Shown here: positions 44,119 through 52,064 of the stretch, in pieces
Layout: each line of letters begins with the position of its first letter
Position numbering within the stretch: the first letter of the stretch is position 1
Assembly (NCBI RefSeq): GCF_018129685.1
Contig: NZ_JAFCLG010000010.1
Coordinates: forward strand, 183,735-247,734
Length of the DNA: 64,000 nt
Direction of reading: 5' to 3'
Source: Bradyrhizobium manausense
Lineage (GTDB): Bacteria; Pseudomonadota; Alphaproteobacteria; Rhizobiales; Xanthobacteraceae
Position numbers and translations under genes: made by a program
The notes under the pieces: model-generated
The model's input: only the letters and a program-made list of their open reading frames with translations
The model's database searches: none
Told to the model about the DNA's origin: nothing

Positions 44119-44220
44119 CTATGAAATGGCCGCGATCGCAATCAGCAGCGCAAGGAAGACGGGAACGAGCAACGGTGGCACAAGCCACCCACGAATGTCG
44201 AATTTGTCGGCACCTGACAT
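44119..44220 (-). CDS. Very small membrane protein (33 aa)
   Basis: ATG 44220 to TAG 44119-44121 encodes MSGADKFDIRGWLVPPLLVP followed by a hydrophobic span ending in IAAIS. It is a single-span peptide, with AAGGCGG just before the start. I recall similar short membrane proteins in Bradyrhizobium, without a known role. Confidence 0.5.
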   Translation of the reverse strand: MSGADKFDIRGWLVPPLLVPVFLALLIAIAAIS

Positions 44221-44381
44221 CTGACCGCCTTTTCTCAGGTCGAGGCGGGAGCGCTTTGGCTCTCAGTCACCGATAACAGCCACGTCGCGCGCGGTGATGC
44301 ACAATCGTGTAGCAGTGTTCTCGCCAACAAGCGAGATCAATCTCGATCAATCGGCGCCCGATTGCCGGAGGCGAACGCCTT

Positions 44382-44420
44382 AAAGCGCGATGAGATGTGG
44401 ATGAATCGTCATCGCGCTTT
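44382..44420. repeat. Palindromic repeat, family E, composite copy
   Basis: AAAGCGCGATGA (44382-44393) and TCATCGCGCTTT (44409-44420) form a 12-bp inverted repeat. It is the same element as at 27915 and is followed after 13 bp by a family F repeat. The rest of 44221-44381 holds no gene I can support. Confidence 0.85.
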
Positions 44421-44433
44421 AGATTGTTGTCTG

Positions 44434-44479
44434 CGCATGATCTTTCCGGAAAACCGCTTCGCGTTTTTCCGGATCATGC
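44434..44479. repeat. Palindromic repeat, family F, composite copy
   Basis: GCATGATC with CCGGAAAA at the left pairs with TTTTCCGGATCATGC at the right. It abuts the end of the transglutaminase gene (stop at 44481) and may act as its terminator. A lone copy is at 61481. Confidence 0.85.
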
Positions 44480-44480
44480 T

Positions 44481-45287
44481 TTAGGCAATTTCATCGGTCC
44501 ACACCTTGAAGCTGACGAGCGTGTTGGGTCCGAACGTTTGGGTGATCGGGACATCTGCCGCATCGCGGCCCTGGGCGATCAGCACGCGGCCAATTCGCGG
44601 CGTGTTGTTGCGCGCATCGAAGGTGTGCCAGCGGCCGCCCAGATAGGCTTCGAACCAGCCTGCGAAATCCCCGGGCGCGTGGGGCGGCGGGATGCCGATG
44701 TCGCCGAGATAGCCGGTGCAATAACGCGCCGGAATGTTCATGCAACGACAGAACGCAACGGCAAGGTGCGCATAGTCGCGGCAGACGCCCTTGCCCTCGT
44801 TGAATGCTTCCCATGCCGTCTTGGTGGCGCGCGCGTGCTCGTAGCCGAACGCGATGTGATCGTGCACGAAATCGCAGATCGCCTGGACCCGTGGCCATCC
44901 GGGCGCCGTTTTCTCGAACAGCTTCCACGCGATGTCGGAAAGCCGATCGGTTTCGCAGTAGCGGCTGCCAAGCAGATAAACGATGGTATCGGACGGCAGA
45001 TCCTCAACCGCGTATTGAGTGGCGGAAGCCGCCGTCACATCAGGCAACCCGCTATCGCGCACAGTGCCGTCGGCGGAAAGGCGCATGCGGCCGGCGGGTG
45101 CAACGAACCGGCTGCACCAGTTTCCGAAGCCGTCACGGTAGGGCGTGATCGGTACGGGAGGCTCGGTGACGAGGTGATCCGGCACGATGATGTCGGACGC
45201 CCGGGTGAAATGCGTGCCGACCACGGCGATCAATGGTGTGACCTGCGGGAAATCGTAGATCATCTCGAAGCCGACACGTATTTTCAT
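44481..45287 (-). CDS. Transglutaminase-like cysteine protease family protein
   Basis: This 268-aa protein has the transglutaminase-core triad: Cys in GKGVCRDYAHLAVAF, His in GRWHTFDARNN and a following Asp. The N-terminal part (residues about 1-110) is beta-rich and family-like. No signal peptide is seen. Such bacterial proteins may be proteases or peptide-modifying enzymes; the substrate is unknown. It is a single gene. Confidence 0.87.
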   Translation of the reverse strand: MKIRVGFEMIYDFPQVTPLIAVVGTHFTRASDIIVPDHLVTEPPVPITPYRDGFGNWCSRFVAPAGRMRLSADGTVRDSGLPDVTAASATQYAVEDLPSDTIVYLLGSRYCETDRLSDIAWKLFEKTAPGWPRVQAICDFVHDHIAFGYEHARATKTAWEAFNEGKGVCRDYAHLAVAFCRCMNIPARYCTGYLGDIGIPPPHAPGDFAGWFEAYLGGRWHTFDARNNTPRIGRVLIAQGRDAADVPITQTFGPNTLVSFKVWTDEIA

Positions 45288-45366
45288 GCTTACGGCCTCG
45301 TCCCAACTGCACTGCCTCGAATTGGCTTCGAGGATGATCGTGCTGACAAGAGTGATCGGCTGTTCG

Positions 45367-45540
45367 TCACCTCAAAGTCAAGGCTTGCCTGGTGATGGCA
45401 GAGATCGACCTGCCAGACTTGCGAACGACGCTCATAAATTGGTCATCCGACAGCTTGAGATGCTTGCCCAGGAACTTGACCTGCGCTTTGTCTCTCAGAT
45501 CCAGCGAATTGCGGAAGTACGACGGCTCGCGCCTGTTCAT
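45367..45540 (-). CDS. DUF3606 small protein (57 aa)
   Basis: The protein reads MNRREPSYFRNSLDLRDKAQ and continues VKFLGKHLKLSDDQFMSVVRKSG then SISAITRQ, which fits the short DUF3606 pattern (charged start, a lineage of helix then SxxAV/I). Its role is unknown. ATG 45540 is used. It lies alone between the transglutaminase and AraC genes. Confidence 0.72.
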   Translation of the reverse strand: MNRREPSYFRNSLDLRDKAQVKFLGKHLKLSDDQFMSVVRKSGRSISAITRQALTLR

Positions 45541-45799
45541 GTGAGTCTCGCGCGATGAAGGAGTGGACCGGATCGCGACCAAGCGGGCGTTACGCCGCTC
45601 CGGCCGCGATGGTGACTGTCCCGCTGCTCGCGAAGATTCTGTCGCCACGGAGCCAACGTTTCCCGGGGGCCCGGCGTTCCGCTGTCTTGACAATATTCCC
45701 GTGGTTGCGCGCGAAGGCCGGTCGGCTCCAGGTGAGCGAACGAATAGCGGCGCGATCGCTCATCTGCCGGCTTTTGGCCGGCTGCACAAAATCGAGGCT

Positions 45800-46759
45800 T
45801 TACGCCTCGCGCAGCTCCGACGGTGTCCCGCCAAAGCGCTTGCGGAAGGCGCGGTTGAAATAGGACAGGTCCGAAAAGCCGGAGGAATGCGCGATGTCGC
45901 TGATCTTGCGCGCGCGCGCGCGGGGATCGCCGAGCAGTTTGCGCGCCAGCAGCAGACGCTGCTCCAGCACGAATTCGGTGAAGGTGGTGCCGGCCTGCTC
46001 GAACAGCCGCTGCGCCTGGCGCGGGCTTAGCCCCGAGCGGGTGGCGACTTCGGACAGGCAGAGATCGTTGCGGCCGAGCGCCGCCATCACGTCGGCGCGC
46101 ATCAGATCGAGGCGAGCGGCTGCATGGCCACGACCACGCGCGAGCGCGGCGTGCTCGGCATCGGTGCCAAGCAGGAGGCCGACGAGATCGACCATGTGCT
46201 GCGCGGTGAGGCGCTGGCCGACCGCGTCGAGATGCGGCGCCTGATGGGCGGCCAGCGCGTGGTAGCGGACGATGGTCTCGGCGACCGCGCCGTCGGACAA
46301 CACCTGCGACAGCTTCTCCTCGGCGCGCGGATTGATCTCGAGCAGCGCGCGGCGCGGCATGCGGATGGTGGTGAAGCGGTTCTCGTCGGTGTGACCGACG
46401 CTGCCGGTGATGCTCATGTCGGCCAGCACCATCTGCGCCGGAGCAAGCTCGACGGCATGGCCGTTCTGCCGGACATTGACGAGGCCGGCATGGGCGGCGA
46501 TCAGCACAAGATCGTCGCTGCCATCGGCGAGACCGCTCTGCGTACGCGAATATTGCGCGGAGGCGCCTTCGGGAATGGCGAGCGCGATGTTGTCGACCAC
46601 GCTGACCTGCAACCGGCAATCGATGCTGTCACCGTGGCTTGGCCCGATATCGAGTCCGCAGGCCCCCAGGGCCCTGTCGCGCCAATGTTCGAAGGCCGGC
46701 CCCTGCGGCAGGCCTGCATATTGGTGGATAAAGATGCCCGGCGGCTTGGCTGCATCCAT
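45800..46759 (-). CDS. AraC-family regulator with AraC-binding-like N-terminal domain
   Basis: This 319-aa protein has a C-terminal AraC DNA-binding domain with two helix-turn-helix units (CLSEVATRSGLSPRQAQRLFEQAG; KISDIAHSSGFSDLSYFNRAFRKRFG). Residues about 60-190 form the AraC-ligand-binding-like region. ATG 46759 is chosen; an ATG at 46753 is close and in another frame. No target operon is adjacent, so the regulon is unknown. Confidence 0.88.
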   Translation of the reverse strand: MDAAKPPGIFIHQYAGLPQGPAFEHWRDRALGACGLDIGPSHGDSIDCRLQVSVVDNIALAIPEGASAQYSRTQSGLADGSDDLVLIAAHAGLVNVRQNGHAVELAPAQMVLADMSITGSVGHTDENRFTTIRMPRRALLEINPRAEEKLSQVLSDGAVAETIVRYHALAAHQAPHLDAVGQRLTAQHMVDLVGLLLGTDAEHAALARGRGHAAARLDLMRADVMAALGRNDLCLSEVATRSGLSPRQAQRLFEQAGTTFTEFVLEQRLLLARKLLGDPRARARKISDIAHSSGFSDLSYFNRAFRKRFGGTPSELREA

Positions 46760-46951
46760 CTGATTTCTAGCCCCTTCCCGGCACCATGAACGGCGGCGCC
46801 GACTGCAAATTCCGGGCATTTGACGCCGCGAGATGGATTGAGGTTCAAATCGGACGCGGATTTGGCGGGATTTGTCGGATTACGACGGCCGAATGGACCG
46901 TGGCGACAGGAGCAAAGCCTGATATCAGAGGACCCCGGAACGTCTTCTCAT

Positions 46952-47076
46952 GGTCGTCCTTGCGAAAGCCAGGACCCATAACCACCGCTGCCGGTTGGCC
47001 CGCGATGACTTGGCTCCAGCACGGCGTAACAACATCCCGTCGGGGTAATGGGTCCTGGCTTTCGCCAGGACGACGA
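46952..47076. repeat. Intergenic inverted repeat, family D
   Basis: CGTCCTTGCGAAAGCCAGGA at the left pairs with TCCTGGCTTTCGCCAGGACG at the right, with CCCATA/ATGGG inside. It fills the space between the AraC gene and the anti-sigma stop; 46760-46951 holds no recognisable gene. Confidence 0.82.
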
Positions 47077-47085
47077 TGAAGAAGC

Positions 47086-48132
47086 CTACTTCTTCGCCGG
47101 AACCTGCGGCTGGGACGGCGGCACGGTCTCGATCAGCTTGCCGGAAAACACCGGCGCCGAACTCGGCTGGCCGTTGGGCGAGCCGCCCGATTGCTCGACG
47201 GTGACGGCATAAGTCGCGCTGTTGACGACGTCGGCGTCGTAGCCGGCGAGCACCGGACGCGCCGTGAAATCGCCGCTTCCGATCACGCCAAGCGAACGCG
47301 GGCGCGGCAACTTGTCGGAGATCAGCCACAGTTCAAAGCTCTTGCCCGGCTCCGGCGTCGCGCCGACCTTGCGCACCGTGAAGTTCTTGGTCGCCCCGTC
47401 AATGGTGAGGATGAAGGCGGGGCCGCCGCTCTGGCCCTGCAACAGCGCGACGTATTGCGCAGGCGCAGCCAATGGCGCGGCCGGAGTCTTGACCTCGACC
47501 GTCCGGATGCGCGGTGCGGGCCGCAACGCGCCCGGCAGCGCATCGGGCATCAGGACCTGAAGCGACAACGTCACCAGCAGCGCGGCCGCGAGCGCACCCA
47601 CGGCAGAGGCGATGTTGCGCCAACGCTTCACGCGGCCCTCGAGATAGAGCACGTTGGTGTCGTCGACGATCGGCACCTGCGTCAGCGGCACAAAGCGCGG
47701 GTCGGGTGCATGGGTCTTCGGAATGAATTGCGGCGCGATATCGGGAATGACGTCAGAGTCGGATTGAGGCGGCGCCGGCGGCACGTCCTGCGATGGCGCC
47801 TGCGCCGACGTCTCCGGCGATGACATCTCCGGCGTGGACAGATCCAGCGCGGGCTGCGGCGCATCCGAGATCAGCGGCGGCGCCTCGGTCGAATCCTGCG
47901 ACGACATCGTCTGCGCGATCTCGCGCCTGATGTTCTCCCAAACGATCGGCCGCGGCTCGATCGTGCCCACCATCTGATTGAGGACGCCGAGGCGGAATTC
48001 CCACGCCTGCACCACGGCGGCGAACTCCTGGTCCACCGTCATCATGGTCGCCACCTGCGCGCGCTCGTCGGCATCGAGTGTGCCGAGCGCATATTCCGCG
48101 GCGAGCGCGATATGGTCCTCGCTGTAGGCCAT
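47086..48132 (-). CDS. RskA-type anti-sigma factor
   Basis: This 348-aa protein has an N-terminal ALAAEYALGTLDADERAQV helix typical of anti-sigma-K/RskA proteins, a Pro/Ser-rich linker, one membrane span (IASAVGALAAALLVTLSLQVLM, about 172-193) and a periplasmic domain (AQYVALLQGQSGGPAFILTID, FELWLISDKLPRPRSLG). It would hold the upstream ECF sigma factor at the membrane until a signal arrives. ATG 48132 has AAGGAAA upstream. Confidence 0.88.
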   Translation of the reverse strand: MAYSEDHIALAAEYALGTLDADERAQVATMMTVDQEFAAVVQAWEFRLGVLNQMVGTIEPRPIVWENIRREIAQTMSSQDSTEAPPLISDAPQPALDLSTPEMSSPETSAQAPSQDVPPAPPQSDSDVIPDIAPQFIPKTHAPDPRFVPLTQVPIVDDTNVLYLEGRVKRWRNIASAVGALAAALLVTLSLQVLMPDALPGALRPAPRIRTVEVKTPAAPLAAPAQYVALLQGQSGGPAFILTIDGATKNFTVRKVGATPEPGKSFELWLISDKLPRPRSLGVIGSGDFTARPVLAGYDADVVNSATYAVTVEQSGGSPNGQPSSAPVFSGKLIETVPPSQPQVPAKK

Positions 48133-48205
48133 CACTTTCCTTCAGCTCTCCCGTAGGGAGAGGTGGAGCCAGAACGCTGCGCCAGCATATTCACTCTCAT
48201 CATCC

Positions 48206-48751
48206 TCACAGTCCAAGGCACTCCCGGATATCCAACATGCTGCGCCGGAGCCACGTCTTCACGGTGTTGACGGGCGCTGCGAACTTCTCCGCCAATTGCT
48301 CGCGGCTCCAGCCGTTGTAATAGGCGAGCAGCACGAGCCTCTGACGATCCGGCTCGAGCCGGCCGATACATTCGAGCAGCCGCTTCAGCTCCTCGGACAT
48401 CTCCCGGCGCGCCAGGGGATCGGGACTGTCGGCGGCGACTTCCATCGCCTGCGGCTCCTCCTCGATGGAGGCCTCCGTCTTCTTGCGCACGATGTCGATG
48501 GCGCGGTTGCGCGCGATCGAGGCCATCCACGTAATCGGTGATGACAGCACCGGATTGAACTGGCCGGCACTGTTCCAGATTTTGACGTAGGTTTCCTGAA
48601 TGACCTCCTCTGCGAGATCCTGTCGGCGCAAGATACGGAGGACGACGCCATAGAGTTTCGCGCGCGTGGCGCCATAGAGCCGCTCGAACGCGGCCTGGTC
48701 GCGCTTCGCCACCGCCTCAATCAGCCCGACCAGCTCTGCTGGCGTCAGCAT
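48206..48751 (-). CDS. ECF-family RNA polymerase sigma factor (SigK/RpoE-like)
   Basis: This 181-aa protein has sigma region 2 (AFERLYGATRAKLYGVVLRILRR, WMASIARNRAIDIVRKK) and region 4 (RLVLLAYYNGWSREQLAEKFAAPVNTVKTWLRR). It lies 73 bp before the RskA-type anti-sigma gene in the same direction, the usual pairing. The stimulus and regulon are unknown. Confidence 0.93.
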   Translation of the reverse strand: MLTPAELVGLIEAVAKRDQAAFERLYGATRAKLYGVVLRILRRQDLAEEVIQETYVKIWNSAGQFNPVLSSPITWMASIARNRAIDIVRKKTEASIEEEPQAMEVAADSPDPLARREMSEELKRLLECIGRLEPDRQRLVLLAYYNGWSREQLAEKFAAPVNTVKTWLRRSMLDIRECLGL

Positions 48752-48785
48752 TCAGCCCCCCAACGCGCGGCCCGGTCGCATCCCT

Positions 48786-48812
48786 CTTCACCTCTCCCCG
48801 ACGGGGAGAGGT
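48786..48812. repeat. Short inverted repeat near the ECF sigma promoter region
   Basis: CCTCTCCCC and GGGGAGAGG flank a GAC loop. A related CTCTCCC/GGGAGAG pair lies between the sigma and anti-sigma genes near 48150, so the sigma gene is bracketed by two similar hairpins. Confidence 0.6.
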
Positions 48813-48911
48813 GGGCACCTCCGCCACCGGCACCGCTTTCATCCTCACTACCATAGCGCGCGGCCAAGCCCGTCACCAAGGGGCGGCGCGCCACGCTGTG
48901 GACAGGACACG

Positions 48912-48938
48912 CAAAAACCCGGACCCTGCGGGTCCGGG
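48912..48938 (-). terminator. Intrinsic terminator of the fliI-fliJ operon
   Basis: Read on the minus strand, a perfect 9-bp stem (CCCGGACCC with GGGTCCGGG, 3-nt loop) is followed by TTTTTGC, just after the fliJ stop at 48977. This is a textbook Rho-independent terminator. Confidence 0.88.
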
Positions 48939-48976
48939 CTCGCAAATTCTCCGGCGTTTTTGACGCTGGCTGCCGT

Positions 48977-49396
48977 TTACGCGACGGCGCCGATGCGGGA
49001 GCGCATCAGGCCGATGCTGTCGAGATCGGCCTGCTCGCGGGCGTTTTCCTCGGCGCGCTCGCGGGCCTGGTCACGCTCGTCCAGGAGTTCGACCTTCTTC
49101 AGCTCCTCGAAGGCCTCGCCGAGCGCAGCCTTGGCCTCCTCGAGCTGGCCCCTCAGCTCGTCGGCCGAGCGGGTCAGGTTCTCGCGGCGCTGGATGGCGG
49201 CCTTGGCATAGGTCGGATAGGCGAAATGCGCGGGGTCGTTGATCCCGGCGCGGTCTTGCTCGGTCTGGATCTCGCGATCGAGATCCACAGACATCCGCTG
49301 GAAGTCGGCGATCATGGACTCGATCTGGGCGACCCGGCGGCGCTTCTCGTCGACCTGAAACTTCTTCAGGCGGATGAGGGTATCACGTGACTTCAT
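48977..49396 (-). CDS. fliJ: Flagellar export chaperone FliJ
   Basis: This 139-aa protein is almost wholly coiled coil (MKSRDTLIRLKKFQVDEKRR, then IADFQRMSVDLDREIQTEQDR, and ENLTRSADELRGQLEEAKAAL). Size, helical character and position after fliI match FliJ, which links the FliI ATPase to the FlhA gate. ATG 49396 has GGGGAG upstream. Confidence 0.88.
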   Translation of the reverse strand: MKSRDTLIRLKKFQVDEKRRRVAQIESMIADFQRMSVDLDREIQTEQDRAGINDPAHFAYPTYAKAAIQRRENLTRSADELRGQLEEAKAALGEAFEELKKVELLDERDQARERAEENAREQADLDSIGLMRSRIGAVA

Positions 49397-49453
49397 CGAC
49401 TCGTACTCCCCAGAAGTCCCTTGGCTGCAAGACGTACACACATTGGGACGACA

Positions 49454-49490
49454 CCGGTCTCCCCACTGGCCCAACAAGGGCCAGGACCGG
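49454..49490 (-). other. Two-part hairpin between fliI and fliJ
   Basis: CCGGTC/GACCGG (outer) and TGGCCC/GGGCCA (inner) form an interrupted stem around AACAA in the 133-bp gap. It may adjust fliJ expression relative to fliI by processing or partial termination. Confidence 0.5.
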
Positions 49491-49529
49491 CTCTGCTACT
49501 CTGTGAGATCGGATGATGACGGGACAAAG

Positions 49530-50855
49530 TTAGCGTTCCGTTTCCAAATTACCGACGATTTGCGCCAACTGGCGGTAGCCGTCGGCCAGCGAGGCATTTT
49601 CGTCCTTGCGCTGCCGCAGGAACGCCTCGAGCGGCTCGTGCAGGCGGATCGCCTCGTCAACCTCGGGGCTGGAGCCGGCCCGGTAGGCGCCCAGCCGGAT
49701 CAGCTCCTCCATGTCGGCGTAGGTCGCCATCACGGCCCGTGCCTTCTGGATGGTTGGCCAAAACTCCGGGTCGGCCGATTTCGGCATGGTGCGGGAGACT
49801 GATTTGAGGATGTTGATGGCGGGGTAACGGCCGCGCTCGGCGATCGAGCGCTGCATCACGATATGGCCATCGAGAATACCGCGGACGGCGTCCGCGATCG
49901 GCTCATTGTGATCGTCGCCGTCGACCAGCACCGTGAAGATCGCGGTGATGGCGCCTTCCCCAAGACCCGGGCCGGCGCGCTCGAGCAGCTTCGGCAACTC
50001 GGTGAAGACGGTCGGGGTGTAGCCCTTGGCGGTCGGCGGCTCGCCGGCGGACAGGCCGATCTCGCGCTGCGCCATGGCAAAGCGCGTCACTGAATCCATC
50101 AGGCAGAGCACGTCCTGGCCCTCGTCGCGAAAATATTCAGCGACCGCGAGCGTCAGATAGGCCGCCTGACGCCGCATCAGCGCCGGCTCGTCGGAGGTTG
50201 CGACCACCACGACGGAGCGTGCGAGCCCTTCCTCGCCGAGGTCGTCCTGCAGGAACTCCTGCACCTCGCGGCCGCGTTCGCCGATCAGGCCGATGACGCT
50301 GACGGCGGCATCGACGTTGCGCGCGAGCATCGAGAGCAGCACCGATTTGCCGACGCCGGAACCTGCGAAGATGCCCATGCGCTGACCGCGGCAGCAGGTG
50401 AGAAACGTGTTCATCGCGCGCACGCCGAGATCGAGCGGCGCGCCGACGCGCTTGCGCGAATGCGCCGGCGGCGGCGAATTGCGGTACGGCATTGGCGAGG
50501 CGCCTTGCGGCAACGGTCCCTTGCCATCGATCGGCTCGCCCAGCGCATTGACGACGCGGCCGAGCCAGGCCGACGACGGACGCACCTGATTGGCGGCATT
50601 GGCGATGACGGCCTTGCAGCCGCGGCGCACGCCGTCGAGGCCGGCGAACGGCATCACGACGGCATTGTTGCCGGAGAAACCGATCACCTCGCAAGGGATG
50701 GAACGGTTGGCGCCGGTCTCGATCACGAGGCGTGCGCCGACCGACATGGCGTGAATGGGGCCGGCCACCTCGACCATCAGGCCGCGAACGCCGACCACGC
50801 GGCCATAGATATTGACGCCGTCGATGTCGCCAATCTGCTCGGCCAAAGCCTTCAT
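49530..50855 (-). CDS. fliI: Flagellum-specific export ATPase FliI
   Basis: This 441-aa F1-beta-like ATPase drives flagellar export. It has Walker A GSGVGKS, GERGREVQEF, Walker B DVLCLMDSVTRFAMAQRE, and the export-ATPase segment SAGEPPTAKGYTPTVFTELPKLLERAG. ATG 50855 begins the operon with fliJ. It is divergent from ctrA across a regulatory region with CtrA-like and GANTC sites. Confidence 0.97.
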   Translation of the reverse strand: MKALAEQIGDIDGVNIYGRVVGVRGLMVEVAGPIHAMSVGARLVIETGANRSIPCEVIGFSGNNAVVMPFAGLDGVRRGCKAVIANAANQVRPSSAWLGRVVNALGEPIDGKGPLPQGASPMPYRNSPPPAHSRKRVGAPLDLGVRAMNTFLTCCRGQRMGIFAGSGVGKSVLLSMLARNVDAAVSVIGLIGERGREVQEFLQDDLGEEGLARSVVVVATSDEPALMRRQAAYLTLAVAEYFRDEGQDVLCLMDSVTRFAMAQREIGLSAGEPPTAKGYTPTVFTELPKLLERAGPGLGEGAITAIFTVLVDGDDHNEPIADAVRGILDGHIVMQRSIAERGRYPAINILKSVSRTMPKSADPEFWPTIQKARAVMATYADMEELIRLGAYRAGSSPEVDEAIRLHEPLEAFLRQRKDENASLADGYRQLAQIVGNLETER

Positions 50856-50941
50856 CGGAGAGCCGTCATTAAGGAGAGTGCCTGCGAGATCCGGGCCTTC
50901 ACGGAGAAACCCTTAAATTTCGCCATATTTCTGAACGGCGC

Positions 50942-50956
50942 TTAACTTGGTGTTTA
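50942..50956. promoter_or_regulatory. CtrA-like box between fliI and ctrA
   Basis: TTAA-N7-TTTA matches seven of eight conserved CtrA-box bases. It is 87 bp upstream of fliI and 315 bp upstream of ctrA, so it probably serves fliI-fliJ. Other sequence in 50856-51270 holds the GANTC cluster and no gene. Confidence 0.5.
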
Positions 50957-51022
50957 CCCGCATCATTAATCATTGCGTCACTGTCTTTGTGACTGAGCGT
51001 GGCTCCCCTTCAGAAGAAGGCT

Positions 51023-51191
51023 GAGTCGCGGGAGTCGGTTAGGCCCGTCTCTTAAAGTGGAGCTTGAACGGAACTGGATAACGAAAGCTGCTTCCCACGC
51101 AAGACCTTAGGGCGATTCGAGAAAAATTGCACCGGGGGACTTGCGTTCCAGAATCAGGATTTGTTAACCATCTGTTGTCAGGATCCGAATC
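51023..51191. promoter_or_regulatory. Cluster of five GANTC (CcrM methylation) sites upstream of ctrA
   Basis: GANTC motifs occur at 51023, 51032, 51114, 51151 and 51187. TTAACC lies at 51164 between the last two. In Caulobacter, methylation of a GANTC site in a ctrA promoter links transcription to the cell cycle, and TTAA half-sites mark CtrA autoregulation. Five sites in 169 bp of GC-rich DNA is far above the chance rate of less than one. Confidence 0.65.
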
Positions 51192-51270
51192 AGTTGTTCA
51201 AAGGCGTTTTGTTGAGTGCCGCGAATGCGGCCGACCTGACGCCCAGGAGCGGCGACTATGGGGAACTGGC

Positions 51271-51972
51271 ATGCGCGTTTTGCTGATTGAAGATGACAGC
51301 GCCGTCGCGCAGTCGATCGAGCTGATGCTGAAGTCTGAGAGCTTCAACGTCTACACGACCGATTTGGGGGAAGAAGGCGTCGATCTCGGTAAATTATACG
51401 ATTACGACATTATTCTTCTCGACCTCAACCTGCCCGACATGTCCGGCTACGACGTGCTCAAGCAGCTTCGGGTCTCCAAGATCAAGACACCGATCCTGAT
51501 CCTCTCCGGCCTCGCCGGCATCGAGGACAAGGTCAAGGGTCTCGGCGTCGGCGCCGACGACTACATGACCAAACCCTTCCATAAAGACGAGCTGGTCGCC
51601 CGCATCCACGCGATCGTGCGCCGCTCCAAGGGTCACGCCCAGTCGGTCATCCAGACCGGCGACCTCGTCGTCAACCTCGACACCAAGACGGTCGAAGTCG
51701 GCGGCCAGCGCGTGCACCTGACCGGCAAGGAATACCAGATGCTGGAGCTGCTTTCGCTCCGCAAGGGTACGACCCTGACCAAGGAAATGTTCCTCAACCA
51801 CCTCTATGGCGGCATGGACGAGCCCGAGCTGAAGATCATCGACGTCTTCATCTGCAAGCTCCGCAAGAAGCTCGCCAACGCTTCCGAGGGACGCAACTTC
51901 ATCGAGACCGTGTGGGGCCGCGGCTACGTGCTGCGCGAGCCGCACGAGCACGAAGAGCGCATCCCCGCCTGA
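51271..51972 (+). CDS. ctrA: Cell-cycle response regulator CtrA
   Basis: This 233-aa OmpR-type regulator has a receiver domain with phosphoacceptor Asp51 (DIILLDLNLPDMSGYD) and a winged-helix domain (HLTGKEYQMLELLSLRKGTTLTKEMFLNHLYGG, ETVWGRGYVLRE). The sequence is strongly CtrA-like. It controls flagellar, division and replication genes in alphaproteobacteria; the CtrA-like boxes before flhA and fliI fit this. A strong terminator follows. Confidence 0.96.
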   Translation: MRVLLIEDDSAVAQSIELMLKSESFNVYTTDLGEEGVDLGKLYDYDIILLDLNLPDMSGYDVLKQLRVSKIKTPILILSGLAGIEDKVKGLGVGADDYMTKPFHKDELVARIHAIVRRSKGHAQSVIQTGDLVVNLDTKTVEVGGQRVHLTGKEYQMLELLSLRKGTTLTKEMFLNHLYGGMDEPELKIIDVFICKLRKKLANASEGRNFIETVWGRGYVLREPHEHEERIPA

Positions 51973-52021
51973 TCCTCAAGTTTACGTCGCGAGCCCACGG
52001 GCTCGCTCCTCCCAGCCTGGA

Positions 52022-52045
52022 CCCCGCCGCAAATGGCGGGGTTTT
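52022..52045 (+). terminator. Intrinsic terminator of ctrA
   Basis: CCCCGCC (52022-52028) pairs with GGCGGGG (52035-52041) around GCAAAT, followed by TTTTGTTGTTTT. It separates ctrA from the convergent membrane-protein gene. Confidence 0.92.
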
Positions 52046-52064
52046 GTTGTTTTGGGGGACTACG

